Notes: a model not told the origin generated them from the sequence alone. Positions 43,784-58,289 are shown, numbered from the stretch's first letter. The stretch: DNA of 64,000 nucleotides from Aplysia californica (GCF_000002075.1 NW_004797810.1:203134-267133); one strand, 5' to 3'. A program made the numbers and translations.

Positions 43784-46700
43784 AGAAAAAGAACTTTTTT
43801 TATTGTAGCTGCTCCGTTTATTATTTTCTTGTTTAACCAAGCTTTTCATTGCATTTCATAAAGGGCCATTGTAATAACATTGTTTTAAAAGTTGATACAA
43901 CCTAATTAATGAACTGTCACTATGTGGCTACGTGTAAGATACCAGTTGCTCTATGATTTTCACTTGAAATACTTATAAATAGACAGCTGTTTGAGGGTAC
44001 GAGGGCACCAGAAAGTAGCAGAGAAGAAGACGTGTTACAATATTTGATACAATGGTTATGTCCATTTAGACAGGTGTTTTGTATTGTTGTGAAGGTGGGA
44101 AGTGGAGGAAAATGTTTTGTACACTTTTAATGTGTAACATCTGGAGGAGAGTCAAAGTTGTTGCCTTCTTTTTTCTGAGACCTCATCTCAATGGATTGTT
44201 GTTCTTTGAGTCTTGTATTTTTCATATTGTTTAACTTTAAAAAAACAACAACAATGTATTGACTGTTCTGGAGATATTCACCTTTTGAGGTTCTTGCAAT
44301 CTCTGGTCTAAGTAATCTCAGTTTCTCCCCTTGATGGTGGTGCATATTTTTCAGATACTTTTGTCTTTACAAAATGTCTTTCTGTGTGTAGTGCATTTTC
44401 AAACATTGTGATCTGTTCAAATAAGTGACCACTTGACCGATATGACTACGTTTTGTAGAGGTGGCAACCACTGTGGTTGGTTATTATTCATCCAATTTGC
44501 TTGAAATTTGTTTGTTTTTTTTAAACAAAAAAACTACTTTTTCAGTAGAGTCAAAATTATTGTTAATGTTGATTCTGTGATGATGTTTTTGTTGGTTATA
44601 GCAATGAAACCGTGTGTCTGCATTCATTATTCTATTGCAGCAGCTAGGTTTATGACTTGTGCTTGCAATATGGAAAGTCTTGTGGAAATTCTTTCCAAAT
44701 GTACAGACAAATAACTGTGTAATGTTGCCTTTGTTATTGTAGACATTTATGGTCAGAAATTAAGGCTTATCAAAACTCCACCTTTGTGCTTGAAAATGAA
44801 AATCAGGGCAATATATTATAAAGATGTTCATATGTTGAGAAGTTTCTTGTTTTTTCTGTAAAAGAAGTCTGTCACTTCAAGTGCTACATTCTTTTCTTTT
44901 TTTTTTTTTTTTTGCACTGCAATTGTTTTCATAAGTAGATCTCTTTGATTCTAGAACCATTGATCAATGGCGGCAAACTTTTTTTACTGTAAGATGTTAC
45001 TATTTTGACTATTTGTAGTGCTTTCTTACTTTAGTACCTTTTGGAAATGACAAACCTAGTTATTTACTTCAATTCTTATGTTATTGTTTTTATTTTGTCT
45101 GAACTTGTTAGAGACTATCTCCACTTCAGGTTTGCATTAACATTGTAATGAACTGAAACTGGACGTGTGAGTGCTATTTAGAAAACTAGGTTGCTGGTGA
45201 ATGGATATGAACTTCTGGCCTCTTGACTCACTGAACCCTAAGACCCAGGCCACCTGTTGCTGCCTGTGCCTATAGATTTTTGGCATTTTTTTAAACAGGA
45301 AAAAAAAAAAGGTTTTATTACCAAAAAGCCATTAAATTTAGGGAAAGCACTTCATTACAGTGCTTTTGATAAAGTGCCAAATTTGAATTCTGTATGTAAA
45401 ACAGTTTTTGACGTGTATGAAAATAAAGAAGGATTCAAAATGAAGAAAGAAATGATTGATTAGGAGATACTCAAGAAAATACAAATTTAAAAAACAAACG
45501 CTTTTTTAAAAAGAAATGACAAAAGGCAAGACTTTATAACTCAAAAGGCAGGATAATTGTTGTTTAATGCTTTGTTTCTGTTTTCCAAGTGTGTGCACCC
45601 TGTGTCAAATTGGAATATGCTAGTGTTACGATGGAAGTCTTTCTGTGTTTGAGTCACTGTGGCCCCAGCATTAAGCATGAAATGTGCGTAGTGCTCAAGG
45701 ATAATTTAAAGTATTTGTTTTGGGATGAATTATAGTCTTTGACATGATTTTTATTTTTATTTTTGTTGTTGTGATTTTTTAAAATATTTTTTTTAGTGCA
45801 TGTGCCATGCTGGAGTCTTGTTTAAGGATGATGGCTGTTTGTTTTCTTGTGGATGCATTCAAAATTGAGTTACAAAGCTGCTTTTTGATGTGTGTGTCCA
45901 TTAAGAGAGGTGTTCATGAACTTATTGAGGAACGCATTTAAAATAAGGGGAAGAATTTTCTGTTATTCTTAGCAGTCAACCACCACGTGTATGTTTGGCG
46001 AAAAAATAGTCTGTAACATTTGATCAAGGACAATTTATTCATTTTAAATACTGTTGTCCCTGATTTAATTGTACAATACAAACTAATCCATGTAGTCTGT
46101 AGCACACATCTTGACTTTCAGGTAGAAGAAGTCAGCTGTGTCCTGTTAGTGTTTTCAGAGTTTAGTCATTTTCAGCCTGATTACCATGGAAATTTGAGGT
46201 TGAGTCTTTTCAGAGAAGTGGAAAGAGAGGTAGATGATCACTGATTATCACATCATCATGCCAAAGAACCAGTCCAATAAAGTTTGGTGAAACTAGAGGA
46301 ATTAAGGCATGAGTGCACACCATTTAAAAAATCGACCCCAAAAATGACCTGCAGCAAGACATGACAGCGATTTGGCCAGCACCTTAGATTCTTATGATAT
46401 TGTTCAATTATTGTGATTTGGGTCACTATATTGGGGTGATTTGTGTTGAGTTGTTCGTTCCTTTATTATACTGTAAGACTTTTTGATATGGTAAATATGA
46501 ATGAATGTATAATTCTGGTGACATCATGGTACTACATATACTATACCCACTGTTTTTATTGCATGCTGAAGCACACATGTGTTCATTCTTATTGTTATGC
46601 ATAAATCCCCGTTTTGGTTACTTTTTAGTTTTACAAACATTTTTACTGTTTGTTTTGCACATTTACATAACTTTTTTATTTGTTGAAACTGTGTCGCTCG

Positions 46701-48562
46701 TTTTTTAAAAATTTGTTATCGGTACCCTGCTACACTGCACTGATGTTTGTGACATGTGGAATGACTTGCCTACTGGGTGATTTAGCAATAATCTATGTTA
46801 AGGATGTATCAGTCCCATTTTCTTTTAGCAATGTATGCTATTTACAAGTAGATAGCTTTTTAATTCATAATTTGTCTTCTTTTTTTTTTTTTACATTTTA
46901 AAAAAAGATTCTCTTTATTATTGACTCCCTAACTTTTTATGAGTTGACTAGATTCTTTATTGTGTGTGCATCTTTCAAGGCAGTGATTTGACAAACTTCT
47001 AGATTTCAGGCTTTTGGAATTGGAATTGGGGTTGGCCAGGTCAAGAAGACCCTAATGTGTGTCTCTGCCATTGTAAGAACACGTCCACCTTTTTTTTTAC
47101 GCAGAATGTGTGTACTTTTTTTACTATAAAGGCATTGAAACAATGTTATTATTTCAATCCGTAACAGAAACAGCAAGTATAAAAACTGAATGCTGCAGTT
47201 TTCACTGATATGTTGATTTTTGTGTGCAAATTGTTTCAAATTGTTATCTTCCCGTATACAGTAAGAAAAAGTGCACTTTATGAATTGTGTCACTCCAATC
47301 CTGTTTGCAAGCCAACTTGTCCTCATGTACTGATTAATATTCTGGACAATGTATTTCTAAAGAGAAACCAGTGACATTTTCCAACTATGGTTATGAGATT
47401 TGATACATATCTCTGGTTCCATCAAAAGTCCATTGATATGAGTACTATCCTAGAACCCAGAAAAATAAAGAAAAAGAGCAAGTAAAAGAACAGCTGATAA
47501 TGTGGATGTACGGGCAAGGAGGACAGGACATCCCTACACATAGTTGGAGAGACTGGGCGAGGCTAGTGATAACTGGAGAGAGAGAGTTTTTTTGCAACCT
47601 ATGATCCCTAAGAAACCAAAGTCGGAAGTAAGAATAGTGAGGACAAAAATCTAGTTTTCTTCATGTTTCAGAGTAGACTGTCGATGGACAAAGTTGAAGC
47701 AGTGAAATACATTTTTTAAATTTGGTATTGTGTTTAATTGTAAAAGGAACATTTTAAAGCTCAGGAGCACTATTATTGTACTGCACTATTTTCAAAAAGA
47801 TAACAATCTTCGTATTTCTTTGCTGTGATGTGATGCAGTGCCTGTTTTTTTGGAGTTTTTTTCAAAGAAGGCTCAAGAGTAATTCTTTTGTTCGACCAAA
47901 CTGTCTTGTGAAGAGAGGAAATAATTCGGCCTCAGCTTTGTTATAAATGGTACCAAGCTTGAGGACCGATCAAAGTCTCTGGTTTGACAAACTACAGACA
48001 TGACATGAACAGGCTTTTTGTTAATGTATGGCAAAACCAGTGTATCTGAAACAGCGTTTGGCAATTCTTTTTGTAATGATTTCTTTCTCCTCTAATTTTG
48101 TCTGTCCAACTTTTCCGTCCATCTTCAGTCTTGAAGGCTCCTGCACAGTAAAACAGGACAGACTGCTTGATAACAATTGCACTTGTGTTTGACCTAAATT
48201 TGTCACATTTTTATGCATTATTTGTCTTTTATTGTGATTTATTACTTGATTTACTGATCAATCCTTCATCTACCCCTTTTACTACCAAAAGTAGTATAAC
48301 AACTGTAGTTTATGAGTTGGGATCAGGTTTTCCAATACAGCATAACAATTAAGATGAATGCAGCTTGTGAGTTTTAAATGTTCAAGTTCAAGTAATATAT
48401 CTTTGTTAAATATATCTCCATGAACATTAGAGGTAATTTTTAGCATGTTGTGTTTTTTGCCATTGTTCAGCATCATATAGTCTCAGAGTATATATCAATT
48501 ACTTTTTTTTTTGCTGACTAAATTTATGACCATTTCACTAAATAACCCCCCCATCTGATTGG

Positions 48563-49272
48563 TAAAGTTGGGTCGGGCTCGCAAAATTAGCATCCGCGAG
48601 TAACGAACTACTCGCTGGCACTACCCGCAAACAAGCAGACGGATAATGAGCCGTCTTCTTGTGAAGAGTAGTTTGCTACTCGCTACATCGGACAGAGACA
48701 ACTGTTAGTTTAGCGAGCAGGCGGACCGAGAGACCCCAAGCATTCAAGCGGACGGACGGGGAGCGACTCCTTACATTGCATACTACTTATACCCCCCCCC
48801 CCCCCCCCATCCCAAAAAAAAAGAAAAATTGATTTAAAAATCACCCTCCTGCCCCACATTGTAGCTAGGCATTCAAGGCGAATATTTCTCTACAACCCCC
48901 CCCCCCCCCCCCCACCCCTCCCAAGGCCTTTGCGACAATTGGAACGCACACAATGTGACCCACACACAAGGTGAAAGGTTACTCACACAGTACTACGTTA
49001 CAAGCCTCTCTTACTCCCTTTGGCACCGCTAGTGGTTTGAAACATTAGGCCTAATTAACAAACAATAGACCGTGGGCCTAACCTCGCGTCGAGTATCTCA
49101 TCTGCTACAGTTCATTCATTCGCCCGCCCGCTCAGTGAATAAAATTGTGGAGCGGACCCAAAAAACGAACTGTCTTGAAGTTCGCAGGCCTTTCGCATGG
49201 CCATCCGTTACCCGTTCGCTCAGACTGAGTCCACGAGTAACGAACCCCGTCCGTCTGTTCGCCCCAACTCTA
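48563..49272. mobile_element. hAT-type MITE in the 3' UTR region
   Basis: Perfect 8-bp target duplication CTGATTGG at 48555-48562 and 49273-49280. Inverted ends TAAAGTTGGG (left) and TAGAGTTGGG (right, reverse strand). It has GAGTAACGAAC motifs near both ends and two long C-runs (48793-48808 and 48896-48914). 710 bp, no transposase. Confidence 0.88.
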
Positions 49273-52118
49273 CTGATTGGTGATTGATACTGTGTTCCTT
49301 GGGAACAGTAAGGAAGTCATAGTCACCAGCTACATGAGGCTTGCAAGGATGTTTTTCAGGGTTTTGGAATGATTTCAGTCAGAATAGCTGGATAAGACTA
49401 ATTAGAAAACTAACCACTGAAATTTGTTTTTTGTCCTGAAACGCACACATGCCATGAAGAACATAAGATGTATAAGTCTAAATAGTGAATGCCAAATAAC
49501 CATTGCTTATATTTATATACTGTCATTTTTACAAATAAATTATTGAATATTTATGTTATTTAATGGACTAAATTGAAAAATGTTATGTGACTGAGCTGTC
49601 GTTTGATGTTTAAAGCATCCATACCTCATGCTCTCAGCAAAGTCTCATATATCTACAAGCTATCTATTGATCACGTTTCCCCAAATGGGGACTTCCTCAG
49701 GACAGGGTTTTACCTAGCCAGATATATTCACCTGCCGTTGAGAAGTCTGCCATAGAAAGAGAGGTGAATAGAACGTGTCCTTCCATAGTATGTTCTTGGA
49801 GGTGGTTTTACTGGCAGACATTGAATGAGGAAAACATTTTGAAGCCAGTGTTGGAAGTAACAACAGTATAGTGACATTGATTTTCAGTACCTTTTCTAAA
49901 CATACTCTTTCCTGATCTTGTTACTTTCAGTTTCACAGATAGACTTTTCAGTGATGAGGTAAGGTCAGTGATGGCTCAGACACTTGTCTTTGATTTGACA
50001 GGATGACACATTACTTCTGAAGATTTGATTGACTGTCTTCTTTTTTTTTCCTTGAATGTCATCTTTTCTTTCAGATGCAAGATTTTTTGTAAGCTATGGT
50101 CTATGTAAAGGGACTGTCAATAATTTTCTTTACATTGGCCCATGGCTTTGATATTTTATAGTTTGAAGAAAACTTGCTAACTTGTCCAGTATTTGGATAT
50201 TTTATGTTTAGCAAAACTTTTGATCAGACGATATAGTAGTCTTTGACTGGCATTGTACATGTCATTGTCATTTCAGTAGAATTTACTAACATTTTAATAA
50301 TTGTTGTATTTTTCTCTGGCAGCCAGCCAAAATGACACACTTGATGTTTGATCTTTAATGTTTAAGTTTAAGTATATATCTGAATAGTCAAGTTTCTTTG
50401 TTAATTGCATCTTCGTGTGTGACGCAAACAATTTAAAGGAAATGATGAATTTGCTTCAAAGTATCATCAATAGGTACCTTTTGTTCCTGCTTTCTTTTGC
50501 TGGACCGTGATGGGTCTACTCTGTATATTTTGGAAATGTGTAATCTCATGGAAAGCTGAAACCTATCAATCAATGGAAAGCCATTGTTTATGCCACTTAT
50601 ATCAACACTTTGGACGTTGAAATTTGGTTGAACACTATGCAAGGAGCTTTCAGGACAGTGTTATCCTCAGAAATGTCCATAAGTTAATCGTTTTTGTAGT
50701 GACCTCTGGAAAAAGTGGCTTTTATTTGTTATTTAGATTGCTTCTAGCTCTCGAGAATTCAAAAGGCTTGAAAACGTTACTTTTGAAGTTATTTTGTCAG
50801 TGCCTTTTAAAAACTGTACAGGTACCTCGTTTTGACTGGCTGTTAGACTGGTTATACATTTGTAAATGTGGTTTCCTTTCAAAGGCTGTGGTATGGTAAT
50901 ATGCGTCGTCTACAAAAGGATTGGTGTTGTATATAGTACAGTAATGTAGGAGACATGCCTAGCTCTGTCATCCTGACATGATCTGACTTAACAATTTTGT
51001 GACGCTTTTCATTTTCTAAAACAAAAAATTCCAAAGTTGGCAAAAATACATGTTTTTTGGAGGGTATATTTACTCCTTACCCTGCATTAAGTAACTTTTT
51101 TCTTACACTTCCTTTTGCTTAAAGCAGCATCAAGGAAAGCTGTTTAGACATTCAATCTTGAGTTTTGTTTGTAAGTATTCTTTGTTCAAATAACAACTCT
51201 AATTTTTTAGCCTACTTTCAAGTCTCTTGTGAACTTAAAATTCTAAAAAAAATTTGATTATTTGCTTTTTTCTTCAGCTTTTGTAGTTTCTGCATTTTGG
51301 AGAAAAATCAGCCATTTAGAAATTATTGATTTAAATATATATATGCAGAATCGCCTAATTTATCACCAGGTAGGGAAATTTTGGAACCTCCACTTTGAAG
51401 TTTAAAAAAGTATAGGCATTTGGTGTTGTTAGTGGTTTTATACCAGTACTTGCTATTGTTAATGCATAGTTGATACATGTTGACCTCCAGCATTGTTATT
51501 GTCAGGCTGTCATAAGTGCGTATAAATCTTCGTATTATTTGCTGTTGTCTTTTGTGATATTTTTATTAGATTCACAGCCCCTCCTTTCCCTGCTCTATTA
51601 AAAGTTTTTACTTGTAATCTATATTTTAATTTTAATCGGTGAATACTGAATACAATAAATAATACTTTTTCATATTACTTTATTATGCCAAGATTTTTTC
51701 AATTCGTAAACTATGATGTGGTTGTCTAATATTTATTATATATATTTATTTTGTATCCACGCTGCTGCTTTTTTAACCTCTTGTGATCTGAGCTTTTTCA
51801 ACGCTTACAATTATATTTGAGGAAGAAGTGAGCTTTTAATGAAAACTCTACTGAAATATTTCCTTGTGTGAATTTTTCACCTATACTATAAATGCAAGTA
51901 TAGCAGTATTGAGTCCTGAGAGCTCAAGAAATCAATGGGAACAGAATGGACCTGTTGTTAGTCAAAGTTTCCTATTATGCCTGCCATTCTAATTGCAATC
52001 TTTAATTGCAATATTTTTTCCTAAAATGCAAGAAACCATGTACCAGTGATCCTTTTTTTTTAAAAGAAAGAAAGCACACAGATTGGTGCATCTGCTAAGT
52101 GAGTCTTTGGTTTATTAA

Positions 52119-52479
52119 CTCTTTATCTGCTTCGGGTTTTGAACAGATTTTGTAGGGGGTTTTTCCCCGTGATAAAATTCTGATCAAGGGTGTTACACAA
52201 AAAAAGCTATATTTAGATCGAATAGGCTGAAATATTGTTGCAGCATACACCAAAACGTTAGGAAATGAATGAACTTTTATAAAATGTGCATTTTGCAGGG
52301 AAATTTATATTTTTAAAAATTTTACGCAATCATAGACACGCCCGTAATTTTTTCTTTACACAAAAGTTAGGGAAACATAAAATCATGACTTCAAATCGGA
52401 AAGCTTCGCATTCGCATTGTATCGCATCCTTGAATGCAATCATTCAATACGCAGTGTGCAGCTCCGAGCAGATAAAGAG
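52119..52479. mobile_element. TTAA-flanked MITE 3 (piggyBac-like)
   Basis: TTAA at 52115-52118 and 52480-52483. Inverted ends CTCTTTATCTGCTTCGG and CTCTTTATCTGCTCGGA (reverse strand). 361 bp, in the 3' UTR region of the GRDP gene. Confidence 0.88.
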
Positions 52480-53956
52480 TTAAAGTGTATACACAAGAGA
52501 GCCATAAATAGATGATTTGTTAACCTTTTTAAAAAAAAAAAAAGTTATGGAAGTATTGTTTCATAAGCCTTGAGTGGATATGGTTGAATATGCATTGTAC
52601 ACACACTGAACAAATTCAGATATTGTCAGACTCTCATTTTGACAGCGTTTTGTCTATTTTGACGTAGTGAAAAATAGGTCAAAATGGAACACACTAAAAC
52701 TGAAGTTGCTTTACTTTTTCAGTCTTGTCCATCCCGAATTAAATACAATCTTTTCATATATATAGTTGTTGTTATTACTCTCAGACAGAAATAAGATGAA
52801 AAAAATTCCAATTTTAGTGAAAGGAGCCAGTACATTTTTACTATTTTTTTAAAAGACAAAAATGTATTATCAGCTTCATTCTATGTAGATCTATATGCGT
52901 CTGTCATTTTTTTTAGTTTTGAGAAAATTAAAGAAAAAGAGAGCACCCCAACCAGAGCCATAACTTACACACTTGCTATTTTATTTTGAAAGTCATCTAA
53001 TCGCCAAATAATACATTTTTAGTGCAAACTTACTCTAGAAGGTGAACAGCATGATTCAGAAATCTCTTTTGTCTCATACTCTGTGATCTTCTCAGAGCTT
53101 TTTAGACCTTTTCCTGTACTGTCTTGTAAACTTTTTTCTGCCAAAAGTTTGTCTTAGGCAACTGATAGACATAGCTGTTTATAGTGTGAACCAGCTTTAT
53201 TGTAAAGCATGGCTTTTAAAAGGAAACTGACATTGTATACGAGGATTTGTTTTTCATCATGGATTTTGAGTGCTAAACTTCTAGATTAATTAGGCCCAAG
53301 GTCTGCTTAGTTTCCTTTGCAAGAGATGTTAGACTACAGGGTTCCTGTTTTTTTCCAGATGTATCGAGAATTCCGGAAATATTAGATGTTAAAAGTTGAA
53401 GACTTTTTTCCTTAGCTGTTGTCCTGTTCTACAGCTGCATTTAAAAAATAAAGAGACATTTTGTTTCAGATGTAATCTAATAAGTTCCGGAAGTCTTCTT
53501 GGATCTGCATGGCGCCCTGTTAAAACTTTTCATCTTACATTACTATTGTCAGTTACTCTAGTTTTGTTTATTCATTTTTTTTTACCATGACTTATCGTTT
53601 CTGTTGCTAGAAAAATATGTAACTCCATTTGGCATTACAGGGTGATTAAAAAGCACTGAAGTTAGTCGTTTTTCTTGCAACTGCAACGATATATATAAGA
53701 AATAAACCAGCTGTTGCCAAATGTCATCGGTACTTACAAGCCACTGTCATGTTACTCTTCATCATACTTTATGTGGAAGAACTTCTTTCCGTGTCAGTGA
53801 TGATCATTCTTGCTCTTGTAAAGTGATGAGAGTTCAAATCCTTTGCAGCCAACTCAACAGCGCTTGTACTACCATTGCATTACTATAACCTCCACTTCTT
53901 GGTGTCTTACTTTGGAAATTAGTTTAAATTGATTCTCGTATAATATTATAGAGCTC

Positions 53957-53962
53957 AATAAA
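53957..53962 (+). terminator. AATAAA polyadenylation signal (distal)
   Basis: AATAAA followed by GTGTTTGG-type GT-rich sequence about 20-30 bases downstream. It is the last good + strand signal before the T-rich bias ends and the 54305 MITE begins. Confidence 0.4.
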
Positions 53963-54073
53963 CGCTATGTCATTATTTTACAAGTGTTTGGCTCCATTTT
54001 ATTGGCTTTTCTTTCTTGCTTGGTCAATGAATGGTCATTTCATAATTTCAAAAGAATAACCCGCCCCCCTCCC

Positions 54074-54077
<4 letters not shown>

Positions 54078-54141
<64 letters not shown>
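54078..54141. repeat. (CA)n microsatellite
   Basis: About 30 CA units just past the distal poly(A) signal. Confidence 0.97.
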
Positions 54142-54144
<3 letters not shown>

Positions 54145-54304
54145 AGTCACACACACTTACTACACCATCTGGCACCAAGGTCAGTTTTCTGAGCGGACCT
54201 TATTACAGTGGAAATGTTATGATGATATGTGTCTTGTGAACAAAGTCTTCAGGACCTTTTTTCTGAGGGTATTTGTATTGTTATTGGGGCTATGCATGTA
54301 TGTA

Positions 54305-55159
54305 CAATCGAACCTGCCTTAACGGAAACCTGTCTTAACGGAATCTCCGTGCTCCCCCCTTGATAAATTTCTCTTTAATTACCTGTATAAAACAGAAACC
54401 TGTCCAATGCGGAAACGGAAAGAAAAATCTGCTCCCTTCCGAGGGTTTTACCTCTATGGAAAATGCTTTGCCCGGTCAGCCGTGATTTGAACAAAACTCA
54501 GAAGTTAGGTTCTACTTGGTCTAAACTTAACGCCATGCCGTCGGGCGAGGAAGGGGAGTAGGGGTGCAATTTGGGGGTAGATGTTACCCCATCATGTGAG
54601 CCCTGAGAGGTGCAGATGGTCCTGGTAGTGTGGGTGTGAAATACCACGACTGCTGGTGAGAGTGCTCGAGTAGCGAGCCACTACGGAAACTTTCCTGGGT
54701 AGCCAGAAGACAGAGGTGTGAAATTAGTTTGACCAATGCCTGCCCCCCCTATCATACGGCCAGCCGAGAAAAGAGTTCCTCGAATCGTTGTTACATGGCA
54801 GTAAGTGGTGGCATTGGTTGACTGTACCTGGTTACACCAATGAGTGGGGTTAAGGGTGGTAGCAAAGGAGATGTTCAAATGTTTCTGCTTTTTTTAGGTC
54901 AAACAGTGGTCCTATGAAATGCAAGCACTGGTGGTAATTGGAAAAGTAAGACTGACCCATGTCATTATCAGAGAGGATAGCAGTTGAGGTGTGAAGTTTT
55001 GACCACTGCTCGCCAACCGCGCAAACGATCCTTCATCCCACCGGCTGGGCTTTTGACCCCCCCCCCCCTCCCCCCTTTCCATCTCCCACTAAATTCCCCT
55101 GCCTAAGACGGAATTTTTTTCTGGTTCCCTTGCGATTCCGTCTTACACAGTTTCAACTG
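54305..55159. mobile_element. pogo/Tigger-type MITE C in the convergent intergenic space
   Basis: TA flanks; ends CAATCGAACCTGCCTTAACG and, on the reverse strand, CAGTTGAAACTGTGTAAGAC. ACGGAA modules repeat near both ends. 855 bp, no transposase. Related in style to the 26083-26903 element. Confidence 0.82.
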
Positions 55160-55255
55160 TAGTTGTAAGTAGGACAGCCAGTTGCCACCCCCTCCCTCCC
55201 TCACCCCCGGAAAAAAGCGAACACAAAACCTTTCACAGTGAAGCATTTCTGTTGT

Positions 55256-55261
55256 TTTATT
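55256..55261 (-). terminator. Reverse-strand AATAAA polyadenylation signal
   Basis: TTTATT on the + strand. It is the most distal good reverse-strand signal before MITE C, and would end the transcript entering from the right. Confidence 0.35.
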
Positions 55262-56384
55262 AAGAGATCGTAAATATCTACAGGATGATGATAAACAATT
55301 ACAATAATAAATGGAATTGGTATGGTGGGACCACTGAGGGAATTTTGCGCCATCTCATACTTGAACAAACAAAAAAAAAACAACCAACAAAAGATTTGTT
55401 AATAATATGTGAAAAATATCAATATCCACACATGATGAACATTTTGTTAACAAAGTTGACAAAACACCCCCAAAACATACTTACATTACAACACTCAAGG
55501 TAAGGTAACGGGTCCTCTCAATAGGTGATCTGGCTAAAAATTCAATACTACTGCACAAGAACACTCCCCTGTTGCTAAACTTCATGACAAAAACAAAAAA
55601 ATCACTATTAATAACAGTACAGACCTTTAGCAATTCAAAAGATGACAACTCAAGATGAAAGCTTCTTCTAAGTATCACCACACCCTTACCAAAAAAAAAA
55701 AGACACACACATGCACAGTTTTGATATCAATAAGCTTGGTAAGCATTGGAACCATAATCCTACAAGTATTACTAGTATTCGTGACCAACTTGGGGGGGAA
55801 GAAATCTCTCTAGATACTGTTCAGTGTGAGTGTATGTGGAGACATAACAACCAGTTGTGACATCCATTTATACAAACTGACTGCTTAGAGTAAGACTCCG
55901 CCAAACACCATTTTGAAAAGTGACATATGACGAAGAGAACACTGGGCACACTAGATGCTTACTGAAGGTCCACAAAAAAGCAAGATCTAACGATCCACGT
56001 TCACTTTTAATGCTGCACAACAGTCAGTCATGACACAACCCATGACTGACAATATGCCGTAAGTAACAGTGTTCTCACAGTTAAAGCAGTTGTAAGCTTT
56101 CAGCCTTCATTTGAATATATTTCACACATACTTATCCAACTAGATCAAACCTTTTGTGAGGTTGACAAAAATAAAATAAAAGCCAATTATAGAAAAATAC
56201 ACTCACATACTGGTAGACAAAGAGGTAAAGATGGCAGATAAATGCAAAGAATGAAGGTTCAATTTTGCCCTCACACTCAAAAGCCTTCCACTTGTCCCCA
56301 CCTTTGCTTGGCAAGAGTCATCCTGTCTCCCATATGCTCAAGAGTAGCTTGAACATCAATCAAAAAACGTTCTTTCATAGACCA

Positions 56385-56480
56385 GAGTCATAATAACAAT
56401 AAGAACAAAAAATAGAACTTCTATAGCGTTCACTTCCATGTAGCTCCAGGTGTTTCTAGGAGTATCAATAAAAACAACCC
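56385..56480. repeat. SINE-tail-like fragment (CTTCTATAGCG)
   Basis: AATAACAATAAGAAC followed by CTTCTATAGCGTTCACTTCC resembles a fragment at 20814-20893 (AATAATAATAAGATCACTTC, TATAGCACCC). Probably remains of a short tRNA-derived SINE. Confidence 0.45.
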
Positions 56481-57048
56481 AACAACACTTATCGTTAAAT
56501 TGTCACTAAATGCAAATATATACCAACATTGTTTATGCCTCCTAAAGCCCACTTGACGCTAATCTTTAAAGAGGGTCAAAGAAAAGACAAGTTCAGGATG
56601 AGCAAGGGCCCTCAGGGAAGCACTGAGCAACTATAGTACTTATACAAAGTACCAAGTTTACTCTGCTTACCATAGGCAAAGAGCCACAACATTATATGAT
56701 TACTTGCAGTCTAATACTCCTAGTTACATAATAAATATAAAGTACGGAGGTGGTTACTCTTCAATATCAATACATACACACATTTATTCCCATCAATGCA
56801 TGCACACATATATTTATATATATGGTCATTGATCAAAATCTAATTATTTTGCAAATTTGGTCAATTTTAAATGATAGCAAACAGAAAACAGTGTGTTAGA
56901 TAAAAACATCAAGCAATAAGAAGCAAAGTGTTGGTGTGCCACCACATCCATAGACAATCTACATACAAACATCATCAGTTTACAAAATGAAAGTAGTAAA
57001 ATACATTGTACAAAATGTAAATTATTTTCTTGCCCATGTCAAACGTGT

Positions 57049-57100
<52 letters not shown>
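57049..57100. repeat. (CA)n microsatellite
   Basis: About 26 CA units. Confidence 0.97.
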
Positions 57101-57105
<5 letters not shown>

Positions 57106-57478
57106 TTACACAATTATACAACTTATTTATACAATCTGTCACAAAATGTAGGCTGCTTTACTTTCACACAAACATTTGAACTGGAAACTCCAATAAGCAT
57201 CATGGGAATCTATGCTTTCAGTTCCTCACAAACCTGAATTCATAGGGATTAATATATTTCAGTTTCAGTATTCTACAGGGATAGTCAATCATGCAAATAG
57301 CCAAAAAGCACATAGCGAAACACGCACACAACCAAAAGATTTTTAGGCCCCAATACTTTTTTATCCATCTTTTTCTTTGTATTCAAAACACATACATAGC
57401 GAAATTCTTACATAACAAAAAGATTTCCATGTCCAACCAATTTCACTATGCCTGTGCTAGACTATATGTGAGGCAGCA

Positions 57479-57893
57479 TGGTGAAATCAGGCGTTCGTCA
57501 AAATAATGAAAGTCAAGAAACTGGCATTTTTCCACCAGTTTGGCAACTTTTATCGAAATTTCGTTTTTCAGCTAAACACCTTTTATGTTCATATGAAAAC
57601 ACATTTCTATTTAAATTTTACTGCAAAACCTTGTTTAAAGGCAAAAAATATGTAATTTTCAGTTTTCAAGGACTCTTAAGCAATTGAAGTTACCAAACTT
57701 TGGTGGCCATTTTCTCGATAATTTTACTTTTGAAAACAGGCGACCCCACATCCTTCAATCACAAACATCTCGACTTCTGTTCAAGATAAATATATATTTT
57801 TTTCATTGAAAGCAAGGCAAATGAACAACCTTTAGGATGACACCAATAACTCCTATATATGCCCAAAAAATGACGAGCGCCTGATTCCACCAC
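57479..57893 (-). mobile_element. MITE family M, copy 5
   Basis: Left end TGGTGAAATCAGGCGTTCGT, right end the inverted TGACGAGCGCCTGATTCCAC. Uninterrupted, about 415 bp. It is the reference for the split copy 4. Confidence 0.85.
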
Positions 57894-58289
57894 GTCGTTG
57901 ACACATATAGCCAACATTAAAACAGACTTTCTATCTACCTTTCATTCCATCAGAAAAGCATACAGTACTCACAATTCCTGACTATTTGAACATTCCATAC
58001 TGTCAATGTTTCTTTCTTTGTGTCTCCTCCTTTCACCCCCAAAGGCTCAATTCATATCCTCTCCCGGATTTTGTGAGGCAGAGAAAACTGCTCATCATTT
58101 AAGGAAAGACTTGACTCACCATCTCTTTGTGTAGGTCTGTAAGTGTTCATTCGAGTGACCTCGAGGGAGTGCAAGAGTGCGAGGCCATCTGAAAGCTCTA
58201 TTCCAGTAGTAGAAACAAAGAAATGAGAGGGATAAGAGATAGACAGGTGATGAGAAAAGAACAGGATAATATCAATTTTTTAGTTTAGT

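Larger units (their letters stand above)
42873..53975 (+). other. Probable long 3' UTR / downstream region of the GRDP gene
   Basis: No coding exon is seen after the stop. The + strand is strongly T-rich throughout, as in long 3' UTRs. Possible poly(A) signals: AATAAA at 43778, 46276 and 53957; the last two are followed by GT-rich DNA. Two MITEs are inserted (48563-49272 and 52119-52479). The true 3' end cannot be fixed from sequence; the mRNA may end at any of these sites. Confidence 0.4.
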
